Shown: positions 55,450 to 63,545 of the stretch, piece after piece
Layout: the number at the start of each line of letters is the position of its first letter
Position numbering within the stretch: position 1 is the first letter of the stretch
Origin: Sphingobacterium bovisgrunnientis
GTDB lineage: Bacteria > Bacteroidota > Bacteroidia > Sphingobacteriales > Sphingobacteriaceae
DNA: 64,000 bases
Assembly (NCBI RefSeq): GCF_009829085.1
Contig: NZ_WUQY01000018.1
Location: forward strand, 1-64,000
Reading direction: 5' to 3'
Program-made: the position numbers and the translations under genes
The notes under the pieces: generated by a model
What the model was told of the DNA's origin: nothing
Seen by the model: the letters and a program-made list of their open reading frames with translations, nothing else
Database searches by the model: none

Positions 55450-56355
55450 CTAAAAATCAAAAATATCAACAGCAGTTTTGTAGGTAGCCACATGGGCATC
55501 CACAATATCCTTAATATGAACAGAATAACCTCCACCCATGGAGATTTGTATAGGAATTCTCAGTTGATGACATCTATTAATCACCAAATAATCACGTTGT
55601 TTACATCCTTCTTTCGAAACTTTTAGTTTACCTAATTTATCCGAAGAAAGTATATCTACACCCGCTTGATAAAACACAAAATCAGGCTTTACACGTTCGA
55701 ATAATTCGTCTAAATGACTAAGTAACAGACTCAAATAATCTGTATCTGAAATTCCATCTTGAAGCTCTACATCAAGATCAGATTTCTCTTTGATAAAAGG
55801 AAAATTCTTAGCGCCATGCATAGAAAATGTAAATACCTTGGGATTATCTAGAAAAACATGTGCTGTCCCATTTCCTTGATGCACATCGAGGTCAATAATC
55901 AATATTTTCTTTGCGTGACCATTCGTCAAAAGATAATTAGCAGCCACAGCTTGGTCATTCATCAAGCAAAATCCTTCGCCATAATCATAACCTGCATGAT
56001 GCGTCCCTCCTGCTGTATTGAACGAAATGCCGTATTTCATTGCATACAATGTAGATTGAATAGTCCCATCCAAAATATACCGTTCACGCTCAACAAGCGA
56101 TTGTGAAAGCGGAAATCCTATTCTGCGCACCATCTTAGCGTCCAATGTCAAGTCAAACAACTGTTGAACATATTCTTTACGATGACCTAAGCAGCAAGTT
56201 TCGAAATCCGCTAATTTTGGTTCGAAAAAATTATCCTTATCTACAACTCCTTCGTAAAGCAGTTGAGCGGGTATAAGCTCGTATTTGACCATCGGGAAAC
56301 GGTGACCTTCGCGTAAAGGATGAATATAAGCGGTATGATGGGCGATTTTTAGCAA
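55450..56355 (-). CDS. Histone-deacetylase-like (AcuC/HDAC superfamily) hydrolase
   Basis: 301 aa, TTG start at 56355 (MLKIAHHTAYIHPLREGHRFP fits the usual family opening; no ATG precedes it). Arginase/deacetylase fold with the zinc site in LIIDLDVHQGNGTA (Asp and His) and the active-site His in GGTHHAGYDYGEGFCLMND. The later YQAGVDILSSDKLGKLKVS and GGGYSVHI close the pocket. It probably removes acetyl groups from small amines or lysine side chains in the cytoplasm; the true substrate is unknown. Confidence 0.88.
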   Translation of the reverse strand: MLKIAHHTAYIHPLREGHRFPMVKYELIPAQLLYEGVVDKDNFFEPKLADFETCCLGHRKEYVQQLFDLTLDAKMVRRIGFPLSQSLVERERYILDGTIQSTLYAMKYGISFNTAGGTHHAGYDYGEGFCLMNDQAVAANYLLTNGHAKKILIIDLDVHQGNGTAHVFLDNPKVFTFSMHGAKNFPFIKEKSDLDVELQDGISDTDYLSLLLSHLDELFERVKPDFVFYQAGVDILSSDKLGKLKVSKEGCKQRDYLVINRCHQLRIPIQISMGGGYSVHIKDIVDAHVATYKTAVDIFDF

Positions 56356-56402
56356 AGTATGTCTTTTTTAGCACACGAAAATACGAAGAACTAAATAATT
56401 CT

Positions 56403-56410
56403 TATCTTCG
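56403..56410 (+). promoter_or_regulatory. Candidate promoter box for the YceH gene
   Basis: TATCTTCG fits TAnnTTTG with T7 changed to C and ends 24 nt before the ATG, the same spacing and variant as at smc. Confidence 0.3.
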
Positions 56411-56434
56411 AAAAGTATAAACCTTACTTTAAAA

Positions 56435-57097
56435 ATGGAAACACAAAAACCAATTCCTACATTAAATGCAGAACAAATTCGCGTATTAGGCTCTTTACTA
56501 GAAAAGTCGAAAACAACACCCGAGTATTATCCAATGACTATAAATGGATTGCAAACAGCTTGTAATCAAAAGACATCACGTAAGCCTGTGGTGAATTACG
56601 ACGAGAGTACGATTGTGAGTACGCTGGATGGATTGAAAAAAATTGGATTGATATCGACTGTAGTTGGTGGTGGCTCCAGAGTGACCAAATACAAACATAA
56701 TATAGCGATTCATTATCCTTTAGTTCCTGCAGAATTGGCGATTTTGTGTCTTATGTTCTTACGTGGACCTTTGACAGCTGGCGAAATAAATTCCAATTCA
56801 GGAAGATTGTATGAGTTTGATGATATAGAGGAAGTGCAGACGTATTTACATAAATTGGCTGAGGATGAAACGCCTTACATCAAGTTATTGCCTAAGAAGC
56901 CAGGACAAAAAGAGGCTCGTTATGTCCATCTATTTGCAGATTTTGATGAAGAAGATTATGAAAATTCTATCCTTTCAGCATCATCTAGTAGTAACAGTGG
57001 TCAAGTTCAGCAATTGGAAGAACGTGTCGCTACGTTGGAAGCCGAACTTTCAAAACTTCGCGAAGAGTTTGATAACTTGCTTGCACAATTAACATAA
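56435..57097 (+). CDS. YceH (DUF480) family protein
   Basis: 220 aa. Tandem winged-helix YceH domain: LNAEQIRVLGSLLEKSKTTPEYYPMTINGL (10-39), ACNQKTSRKPVVNYDE, and VPAELAILCLMFLRGPLTAGEINSN. The C-terminal 30 residues (about 190-220, VQQLEERVATLEAELSKLREEF) form a short coiled coil. Fold suggests DNA binding, but the family has no agreed function. It is followed 7 bp later by the Ycf48-like gene, so the two may be co-transcribed. Confidence 0.9.
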   Translation: METQKPIPTLNAEQIRVLGSLLEKSKTTPEYYPMTINGLQTACNQKTSRKPVVNYDESTIVSTLDGLKKIGLISTVVGGGSRVTKYKHNIAIHYPLVPAELAILCLMFLRGPLTAGEINSNSGRLYEFDDIEEVQTYLHKLAEDETPYIKLLPKKPGQKEARYVHLFADFDEEDYENSILSASSSSNSGQVQQLEERVATLEAELSKLREEFDNLLAQLT

Positions 57098-57104
57098 TAA
57101 ATAT

Positions 57105-58115
57105 ATGCTATCAAAAATCGTATCTATCGCCCTTTCTTTTTTTATTGGAACCATGTGCTGTGCACAAACCTTTACGCTGCTCGTAGAGAATATATCCGCT
57201 AGTTTTCGTGGAATGTCCACAGTTGGTAAGAAAATAGTTTGGGTAAGCGGTAGCAATGGAACTGTAGGTTTTTCTAAAGATGAGGGGAAAAATTGGCAAT
57301 GGGTAAATCCTACAGGTTTTGAAAAATACGATTTTCGGGATATCTATGCTTTTTCAGATAAAGAAGCTGTAATCGTCAATGCAGGCTCTCCTGCTGTGAT
57401 TTTACGCACAACAAATGCAGGTAAATCTTGGGAGAAAGTGTATGAAAATAGCCATCCCGACATTTTTTTAGATGATTTGGATTTTGTGGGCAAAACTGGT
57501 TTTATACTTGGTGATCCAATTGATGGAAAATTCCAACTACTAAAAACCAGCAACAAAGGAAAAACTTGGACGGATGTCAGCAACGATTATTTCCTTATCG
57601 CAGACGAAGGTGAAGCCGCATTTGCCGCTTCGGGATCTTCGATGAAACTATTTAAAGACCGCTTGTATATTGGTACTGGAGGAAAATATTCCAGCTTCTT
57701 CAATTACAATCCAAAAGGCTTGAAAATTGACAAATACGATGTTCCAATTTGGTCAGGTGAATCGTCTACAGGCATTTTTGCTATTGATTTTTGGAATTTA
57801 AATACCGGAATTGCTGTAGGTGGAAATTACTTGGAAGACAAAAACAACCATAATAATATTTTACTAACTAAGGATGCTGGTTTGAGTTGGACAAAGCCAA
57901 ATACTCCAGTTTCGGGCTATCGTTCGGATGTGCTTTACATTACCGAAAACATGGTGCTGGCGACAGGAACATCAGGAACGGATATTTCGTACGATGGCGG
58001 TTATAATTGGAAAAATATCTCTACACTTAGTTTTAATACAATAGCAAAAGGCACGGATAATAAAATGATTTACCTTACGGGATCAAAAGGAAATGTATAT
58101 AAATTGGAGTTGTAA
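57105..58115 (+). CDS. Exported Ycf48-like/BNR beta-propeller protein
   Basis: 336 aa with a signal peptide (MLSKIVSIALSFFIGTMCCAQ). The body is a beta-propeller with repeats of the BNR/Ycf48 kind, each carrying a GxTW-like turn: KDEGKNWQWVNP, TNAGKSWEKVYE, SNKGKTWTDVS, KDAGLSWTKP, YDGGYNWKNIS. In cyanobacteria Ycf48 helps assemble photosystem II. In non-photosynthetic Bacteroidota the domain is only a binding scaffold or sialidase-like fold, and catalytic residues of sialidases are not evident. Probably periplasmic or surface; ligand unknown. Confidence 0.86.
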   Translation: MLSKIVSIALSFFIGTMCCAQTFTLLVENISASFRGMSTVGKKIVWVSGSNGTVGFSKDEGKNWQWVNPTGFEKYDFRDIYAFSDKEAVIVNAGSPAVILRTTNAGKSWEKVYENSHPDIFLDDLDFVGKTGFILGDPIDGKFQLLKTSNKGKTWTDVSNDYFLIADEGEAAFAASGSSMKLFKDRLYIGTGGKYSSFFNYNPKGLKIDKYDVPIWSGESSTGIFAIDFWNLNTGIAVGGNYLEDKNNHNNILLTKDAGLSWTKPNTPVSGYRSDVLYITENMVLATGTSGTDISYDGGYNWKNISTLSFNTIAKGTDNKMIYLTGSKGNVYKLEL

Positions 58116-58132
58116 TTTATAAAATTACAACT

Positions 58133-58275
58133 CGTCCTTTCGAACGATAGATAGAAATTTAAATAATAATCCAAAAAGAAGATTTCTCTTGGTCGCAAGG
58201 CGTTAATCGCAATGACCTACTGATGTAGATAATAATGTCATTGCGAACGCATTGTTGCAATCTCGAAATATACTA
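58133..58275. repeat. Composite palindromic repeat (families A and B)
   Basis: Two inverted-repeat types lie side by side. Family A: CGTCCTTTCGAACG (from 58133) and AGATTTCTC (58180-58188), a degraded copy of the 13156-13247 repeat. Family B: TCGCAATGAC (58207-58216) with its exact complement GTCATTGCGA (58237-58246), 20-nt loop, the pairing extended by GCGT/ACGC across a 3-nt bulge, and followed by TTGCAATCTC. Such GTCATTGCGA palindromes are REP/MITE-like in many genomes. They fill most of the gap before the OLD gene. Confidence 0.62.
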
Positions 58276-58358
58276 TTAGTATACACCTATTTCCTAATAC
58301 ACCTATTTATCAGTTGCTTATAAATTTTAAATATGGATGCTGTTACGTATATTTAGGA

Positions 58359-58373
58359 GTTATAGGCTACGCC
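58359..58373 (+). repeat. Left arm of an imperfect inverted repeat bracketing the OLD gene
   Basis: GTTATAGGCTACGCC; 13 of 15 bases match the reverse complement of 60216-60230. The arms lie 34 bp before the start and 2 bp after the stop of the OLD nuclease gene. Confidence 0.5.
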
Positions 58374-58407
58374 CTCATAAATTGTAGGAACCAACACTAA
58401 TCATAAT

Positions 58408-60213
58408 ATGAATTTAGAATCTGTTAAACTTAAAAATTTCCGTGGCTACGCCGCTGAAATTACAATTCCAATTTCAAACTTAACAGCTTTCATAGGAAAA
58501 AATGACGCTGGAAAATCAACGATTTTAGAAGCTCTGGAAATTTTCTTTAACAATAAAATTGTTGTTTGTGAAAGAGAAGATTTAAGTAAAAACGCAGACA
58601 GTACAAATATTGAGATTTCATGCGTTTTCAATAATTTTCCAGAAGTAATAGTTATTGACGCTGCCGCGCCAACAACCTTGGCTGCGGAGCATTTACTCAA
58701 CGCTGAAGGTAAACTAGAGATAAAAAAAGTATATCCAGCGACTGCCGCTAAACCAAAAGAAAAAGTTTTTATCGTTTGTAACCATCCTTCATCTGCTAAT
58801 GCAAATGATTTGATGGAATTAAAACGAGCTGAATTACGAAAACGAGCTGATGATTTAGGAATTGATGCAAATATTTATAACAGAAATGTAAATTCCGCAA
58901 TTAGAGAAGCTATATGGCAACATATTGGAGTTTTAAATCTAGCGCCTACTGAGTTGCTTGTTGATAAGGAAGATTCAAAAAAAGTTTATAATGCAATAGA
59001 AAATTATCTCCCTATTTATGCGTTATTCCAGTCAGACAGACAAAGCAATGATGAAGATAAGGAAGTTACAGACCCAATGAAAATTGCTGTACAACAAGCT
59101 TTACAAGAGTTAGAAGATGAGTTGGAATATATAAAAACTCAAGTTCGAAACAAAGCAATCGAAACCGCAAACCGAACACTTGCAAAGTTGAAAGAAATGG
59201 CTCCTGATTTGGCGGAAGAACTAATACCTGATTTTAGAACTGACCCTAAATTTGATACTCAATTTAAATTAACCATCAAATCAGAAGGAGATATTCCAAT
59301 CAACAAAAGAGGTAGTGGAGTAAGACGATTAATATTATTAAATTTTTTTAGAGCGGAAGCCGAAAAAAGAAGATTAGAAAATGTGGGAGATAGAATTATA
59401 TATGCATTTGAAGAACCAGAAACATCACAACATCCTAATCACCAAGACTTATTAATTAAAGCTTTTATAGAACTTTCAAATGTTCCTAACACTCAAATTA
59501 TATTAACAACTCATACGCCTGCTTTAGCCGGACTTCTTCCCTTACCAAGTTTGAGATTCATAGACAATGTAGAGTCTGTTCGTAATATAGAATTGGGAAC
59601 AGACAATGTTTTTCACAAAATAGCAGATACATTAGGTTTACTTCCAGACCCAATCTCTAATACAGCAAAAGCATTATTACTTGTGGAAGGGAAATCAGAT
59701 GTCAGTTTTGTTAATCATACATCACAGACATTAAAAGACGCAGGTTTAATAACTCACACATATGCAGAAAAGGAATTTGCAATTGTTCCTATTGGTGGTT
59801 GTGGTAATTTAAAACATTGGAGAACCTTACAATTAGCTGAGCAATTCAATATCCCATGGTGTATACTTTTAGATTCAGATCGAGGAACACCTGAAGAAGC
59901 TATCAATACGACGGCTGTGGCTGAGCTTCAAACCCTCGGAATTAAAGCATATGTCACTAGAAAGCGAGAACCTGAAAACTATATTCATTTATCGATTCTT
60001 GGCTTAGGAGCTGACCATCCGCTTGTTTATTCCGATATTGACGATGCAAAACTATTAATCAGTAATGCAACAATTACTAAAAAAGATTTTGTGCTCGATA
60101 GGTATTGGCCAAGTATGACAGCTGAATTAATTCGGGAAGTAGAAACCTATAACGATGGAACTGAAAAATATGAGTTCACCGATATGTTTACTGATTTCAT
60201 AAGCATATGCTAG
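58408..60213 (+). CDS. OLD family ATP-dependent nuclease (AAA ATPase plus TOPRIM)
   Basis: 601 aa. ABC-type ATPase halves: Walker A GKNDAGKST (30-38), signature-like NKRGSGVRRLILLNFFR (about 300-316), Walker B IIYAFEEPETSQHP (329-342), and switch histidine TTHTP. The TOPRIM nuclease domain carries LLLVEGKSDVSF (about 423-434, catalytic Glu) and CILLDSDRG (from 485, DxD). Same family as phage P2 Old and GajA of Gabija, which degrade or nick phage DNA. No GajB helicase or other partner follows; the next gene is an unrelated peptidase on the opposite strand. It appears to be a single-gene accessory cassette flanked by repeats. Antiphage defence is likely but inferred. Confidence 0.88.
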   Translation: MNLESVKLKNFRGYAAEITIPISNLTAFIGKNDAGKSTILEALEIFFNNKIVVCEREDLSKNADSTNIEISCVFNNFPEVIVIDAAAPTTLAAEHLLNAEGKLEIKKVYPATAAKPKEKVFIVCNHPSSANANDLMELKRAELRKRADDLGIDANIYNRNVNSAIREAIWQHIGVLNLAPTELLVDKEDSKKVYNAIENYLPIYALFQSDRQSNDEDKEVTDPMKIAVQQALQELEDELEYIKTQVRNKAIETANRTLAKLKEMAPDLAEELIPDFRTDPKFDTQFKLTIKSEGDIPINKRGSGVRRLILLNFFRAEAEKRRLENVGDRIIYAFEEPETSQHPNHQDLLIKAFIELSNVPNTQIILTTHTPALAGLLPLPSLRFIDNVESVRNIELGTDNVFHKIADTLGLLPDPISNTAKALLLVEGKSDVSFVNHTSQTLKDAGLITHTYAEKEFAIVPIGGCGNLKHWRTLQLAEQFNIPWCILLDSDRGTPEEAINTTAVAELQTLGIKAYVTRKREPENYIHLSILGLGADHPLVYSDIDDAKLLISNATITKKDFVLDRYWPSMTAELIREVETYNDGTEKYEFTDMFTDFISIC

Positions 60214-60215
60214 TA

Positions 60216-60230
60216 GGCGCAGCGTATAAC
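60216..60230 (-). repeat. Right arm of the imperfect inverted repeat bracketing the OLD gene
   Basis: GGCGCAGCGTATAAC, the near reverse complement (13/15) of 58359-58373, starting 2 bp after the OLD stop codon. Confidence 0.5.
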
Positions 60231-60330
60231 ATAGCTAACTGTTGCACTACTCCACATTTTGAGTGAAATAAAAATAGTTAACCTAGTTTAAGCCTCTTTA
60301 AGCCAGATATATTGTTTTTTCATAGTATAT

Positions 60331-60366
60331 CAAAAAAGCCATAACAAACAATGTTACGGCTTTTCT
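60331..60366 (-). terminator. Terminator of the oligoendopeptidase gene (possibly bidirectional)
   Basis: AAAAGCCATAAC pairs with GTTACGGCTTTT with one A/C mismatch on the plus strand, which becomes a G-U wobble on the minus-strand RNA. A T-run follows on both sides. It lies 20 bp after the pepF stop. Confidence 0.7.
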
Positions 60367-60385
60367 TTATATTTCTTTAAAAGAA

Positions 60386-62260
60386 TTATTTTCCTAATCT
60401 CGTCAGGATAGCTTCCATTTCGGTAATTACCTTATTGATTTTAGAGATAGTCAAATCAAATGGTTCTTTGGAATTCATATCAACGCCAGCATCAACTAAT
60501 AATTCTACAGGATATTTAGTGCTTCCTGAAGCCAAGAAATCCAAATACTTTTTACGATCAGCAGCTGTACCATTCAACACTTTCTCCGACAATGCAGCGG
60601 ACGCTGTGTATGAAGTTGCGTATTGGTACACGTAGAAATTGTAGTAGAAATGCGGAATGTAAGACCATTCGGATTTTACATTTTCATCGACGAAACAGAT
60701 ACCTTTATCGTGACCGTAGTATTTGCGTGTTAATTCCAAATACATCTTATCAAAGTCCTCTCCAGTCAATGCCTCTCCTTTTGCTACTTTGTCGTGAATC
60801 ATTAATTCAAATTCAGCAAACTGCGTCTGACGGTACAATGTACCTTTAGCACCTTCTAAATAGTTGCCCAAAATCGCTAAACGGGTTTTATCGTCTTTGA
60901 TTTGTTTCAACATGTAGTCATTCAACAATTCTTCATTCAAGGTTGAAGCCACTTCAGCCACAAAAATAGAATAATCTGCATTCGCCACATGTTGTTTTTT
61001 GTTTGTCAAATAAGAGTGCATCGTATGGCCCAGCTCATGCGTCAACGTCGACATATCGTTGTACTTGCCATTGTAATTCATCAAAATATACGGATGTACA
61101 TCGTACGCAGAACCATTCGAATACGCACCAGAACGCTTGCCTTCATTTGGATACATATCAATCCAACGCTCGTTAAATGCCTTTGTTGAGACGTCAATAT
61201 ATTCTTTACCCAATGGTTTCAAAGATTTTAGGATGTTATCAACGGATTCTTCTACCGTATAAGACAAATCAACTTTATCCACTAGCGGCGCATACAAGTC
61301 GTAATAATGCAATTGGCCTAAGCCCATCATGCGTTTACGCAGATTCAAATAGCGGTGGAAAGTTTCCAAATTGCTATTCACATTCTTCACCAAATTAAGG
61401 TATACATCTGTCGGAATATTTCCTGCATCCAACGCTGCTTCTAAGGTACTGTTGTAATTACGCGCTTTAGCATAGAACAAAGCCGAATTTAAATTGCCAT
61501 ACAAGGTAGAGCCTAATGTGCGTTGAAATTCATTTAATTTTCCGAAATAAACCTCAAATGCTTTTTTACGGACAGCACGGTCTTCGCTTGCACGATACAA
61601 CGAGAAATTTGCCGCATTTAATTTTACAGTTTTACCATCCACTTCGATATCGCCATACGGAAACTCCGCATTGGAGAAAGTACTGTAAATATTAGCCGCA
61701 TTTCCCGACATTAATGAAGAGTACGCCAACACTTTTTCTACTTCCTCCGAACCCTTGTGCGCTCTTTTGCGCAGAAGATCCGTTAGATAGAATTTATATG
61801 TTGCCAAACCTTTCTCTTGGCTCAAGAAACTTTTTAATTGGTCGTCTTTCAAAGTCAGCAATTCGGGTTCCATATAAGAAACTAACGCACCATATTGAGA
61901 GAATAGTTGTCCAAGTTCCTGTTTCATACCCGCATATTTGGTGACGCGCGTATCCTGATCCGATTTCATAGACGCATACGAATACAATCTTGTCATTTCT
62001 TTTCCCAGCTTTGCGTTGAATTCCAAAGCTTCCAGTAATGTTCCCGGAGATTGTGTTAACTTACCTTTATATTGCGCAACTTTTTGCATTTCTTTCTGAA
62101 GGCGGTCTTTCTCTTGCTTCCATGCCTCATCTGTCGCATACAAATCTGTTAAATTCCATTTGTATTTTTCCGGCAACTCATCTCTTACTTTCATTTGGCT
62201 CATAGCCATACTAGAAGAAAACAATAGCATAGCTGTCATCATTTTTGTTTTACTAATCAT
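60386..62260 (-). CDS. pepF: Oligoendopeptidase F, M3 family, exported
   Basis: 624 aa. The N-terminal hydrophobic segment (MMTAMLLFSSSMAMSQ) indicates export, unlike the cytosolic PepF of Firmicutes. M3B features: the N-terminal helical domain opening LPEKYKWNLTDLYATDEAW, the zinc motif HELGH in LTHELGHTMHSYL (about 405-417) and the third ligand Glu in SIFVAEVASTLNEELL. The C-terminal FYVYQYATSYTASAALSEK segment is family-typical. It hydrolyses short peptides; length is normal. Monocistronic, with a terminator just downstream. Confidence 0.94.
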   Translation of the reverse strand: MISKTKMMTAMLLFSSSMAMSQMKVRDELPEKYKWNLTDLYATDEAWKQEKDRLQKEMQKVAQYKGKLTQSPGTLLEALEFNAKLGKEMTRLYSYASMKSDQDTRVTKYAGMKQELGQLFSQYGALVSYMEPELLTLKDDQLKSFLSQEKGLATYKFYLTDLLRKRAHKGSEEVEKVLAYSSLMSGNAANIYSTFSNAEFPYGDIEVDGKTVKLNAANFSLYRASEDRAVRKKAFEVYFGKLNEFQRTLGSTLYGNLNSALFYAKARNYNSTLEAALDAGNIPTDVYLNLVKNVNSNLETFHRYLNLRKRMMGLGQLHYYDLYAPLVDKVDLSYTVEESVDNILKSLKPLGKEYIDVSTKAFNERWIDMYPNEGKRSGAYSNGSAYDVHPYILMNYNGKYNDMSTLTHELGHTMHSYLTNKKQHVANADYSIFVAEVASTLNEELLNDYMLKQIKDDKTRLAILGNYLEGAKGTLYRQTQFAEFELMIHDKVAKGEALTGEDFDKMYLELTRKYYGHDKGICFVDENVKSEWSYIPHFYYNFYVYQYATSYTASAALSEKVLNGTAADRKKYLDFLASGSTKYPVELLVDAGVDMNSKEPFDLTISKINKVITEMEAILTRLGK

Positions 62261-62477
62261 ATATAACCTATATTTTTTTCAGGACTAAATTAAGAAAAAG
62301 TTATTGGCTCTGTAAAGTTAACGAGGAAACTAATTTGAATAAATTTACTTTTTAGCTTTTGCAACAAAATATAAAAATTTAAAATCATCCCTCAGATTAA
62401 GTCATCTTGAAGTAAAGGAAACAGGATTTTTTATTTGTGTATCAAATATTCAATTACATTAGTAAAAAAAGAAAACT

Positions 62478-63545
62478 ATGAGTATTGTATTTAGTCCTTT
62501 ACAATTAGCAAAACATACATTAAAGAATAGATTAGTAGTCTCTCCAATGTGCCAATATAGTGCGGAGGAAGGTTTTGCAAACAATTGGCACTTAGTGCAT
62601 CTTGGGCAATTTGCTATTGGTGAATCAGGAGCAATTATTCAAGAAGCCACTGCTGTTGTTCCTCAAGGAAGGATTTCTTATGCTGATCTTGGCATTTGGA
62701 AAGATGAACATATTCCTGCGCTGAAAGAAATTGTAGATTTTGTGCATCAACAGGGGGCACTGATAGGAATTCAACTGGCGCACGCTGGACGCAAAGCCTC
62801 TACGGATAAACCATGGTGTTCGAGAGCCCAATTTGCTCCGAACCATCCTAATGGATGGCAAACAGTGGCACCATCTTCTATTCATTTTAATGATACTGAT
62901 GTTCCTCCTGTCGAACTATCCATAAAAGAAATCCAGCAATTAGTCGTAGCATTCAGAGACGCTGCGCAAAGAAGCGTTGAAGCTGGATATGATATTATTG
63001 AGATCCATGCTGCACACGGCTACCTTATTCATCAGTTTCTATCGCCATTGTCTAATCAGCGAACAGATTCTTATGGTGGCTCTTTCGAAAATAGAGCTCG
63101 GTTCTTAATTGAGATTATTGAAGCTGTCAATTCTGTCTTGACCATTCAATCACTTTGGCTTCGCATATCTGCAACAGATTGGGCTGAAGGAGGTTGGGAT
63201 ATCGAAGAAACAGTTAGGCTTGGACATTTAGTCAAGAATTTTGGTGTAGAAGTTATGGATGTATCAAGTGGTGGGTGCGTCCGTCATCAACAAATACCGG
63301 TGATGGAAAATTACCAAGTACCTTTCGCGGAAAGAATTAAGAATGAAACAGGTATAATAACGGGTGCTGTAGGATTAATAAAAAAGTCCTCTCAAGCAGA
63401 GCTTATTTTGAGCGATAAAAGAGCTGACTTAATATTTATTGCTAGAGGATTTTTACAAAACCCTCATTTAGCAAAACAATTTGCAAAAGATTTGGCTGTG
63501 GATATCAAATGGCCTTTACAATACGATAGAGCAAAAGAATATTGA
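62478..63545 (+). CDS. NADH:flavin oxidoreductase, Old Yellow Enzyme family (YqjM-like)
   Basis: 355 aa TIM-barrel FMN enzyme. YqjM-class marks: the N-terminal VVSPMCQYSAEEG with the redox-tuning Cys and Tyr, LAHAGRKAS, the substrate histidines in EIHAAHGYLIHQFLSP, and phosphate-binding GAVGLIKKS with IFIARGFLQNP. It reduces activated C=C bonds of enals, enones or nitro compounds with NAD(P)H, often as an electrophile-stress enzyme. It stands alone; no regulator is adjacent. Confidence 0.93.
   Translation: MSIVFSPLQLAKHTLKNRLVVSPMCQYSAEEGFANNWHLVHLGQFAIGESGAIIQEATAVVPQGRISYADLGIWKDEHIPALKEIVDFVHQQGALIGIQLAHAGRKASTDKPWCSRAQFAPNHPNGWQTVAPSSIHFNDTDVPPVELSIKEIQQLVVAFRDAAQRSVEAGYDIIEIHAAHGYLIHQFLSPLSNQRTDSYGGSFENRARFLIEIIEAVNSVLTIQSLWLRISATDWAEGGWDIEETVRLGHLVKNFGVEVMDVSSGGCVRHQQIPVMENYQVPFAERIKNETGIITGAVGLIKKSSQAELILSDKRADLIFIARGFLQNPHLAKQFAKDLAVDIKWPLQYDRAKEY

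Noticed and set aside
58408..60213. Complete Gabija system
   Set aside because: The OLD/TOPRIM protein is GajA-like in layout, but no UvrD-like GajB gene follows; the next gene is an M3 peptidase on the opposite strand.
58359..60230. Integron attC sites flanking the OLD gene
   Set aside because: The bracketing arms do not contain the GTTRRRY/RYYYAAC core sequences, so they are reported only as an imperfect inverted repeat.
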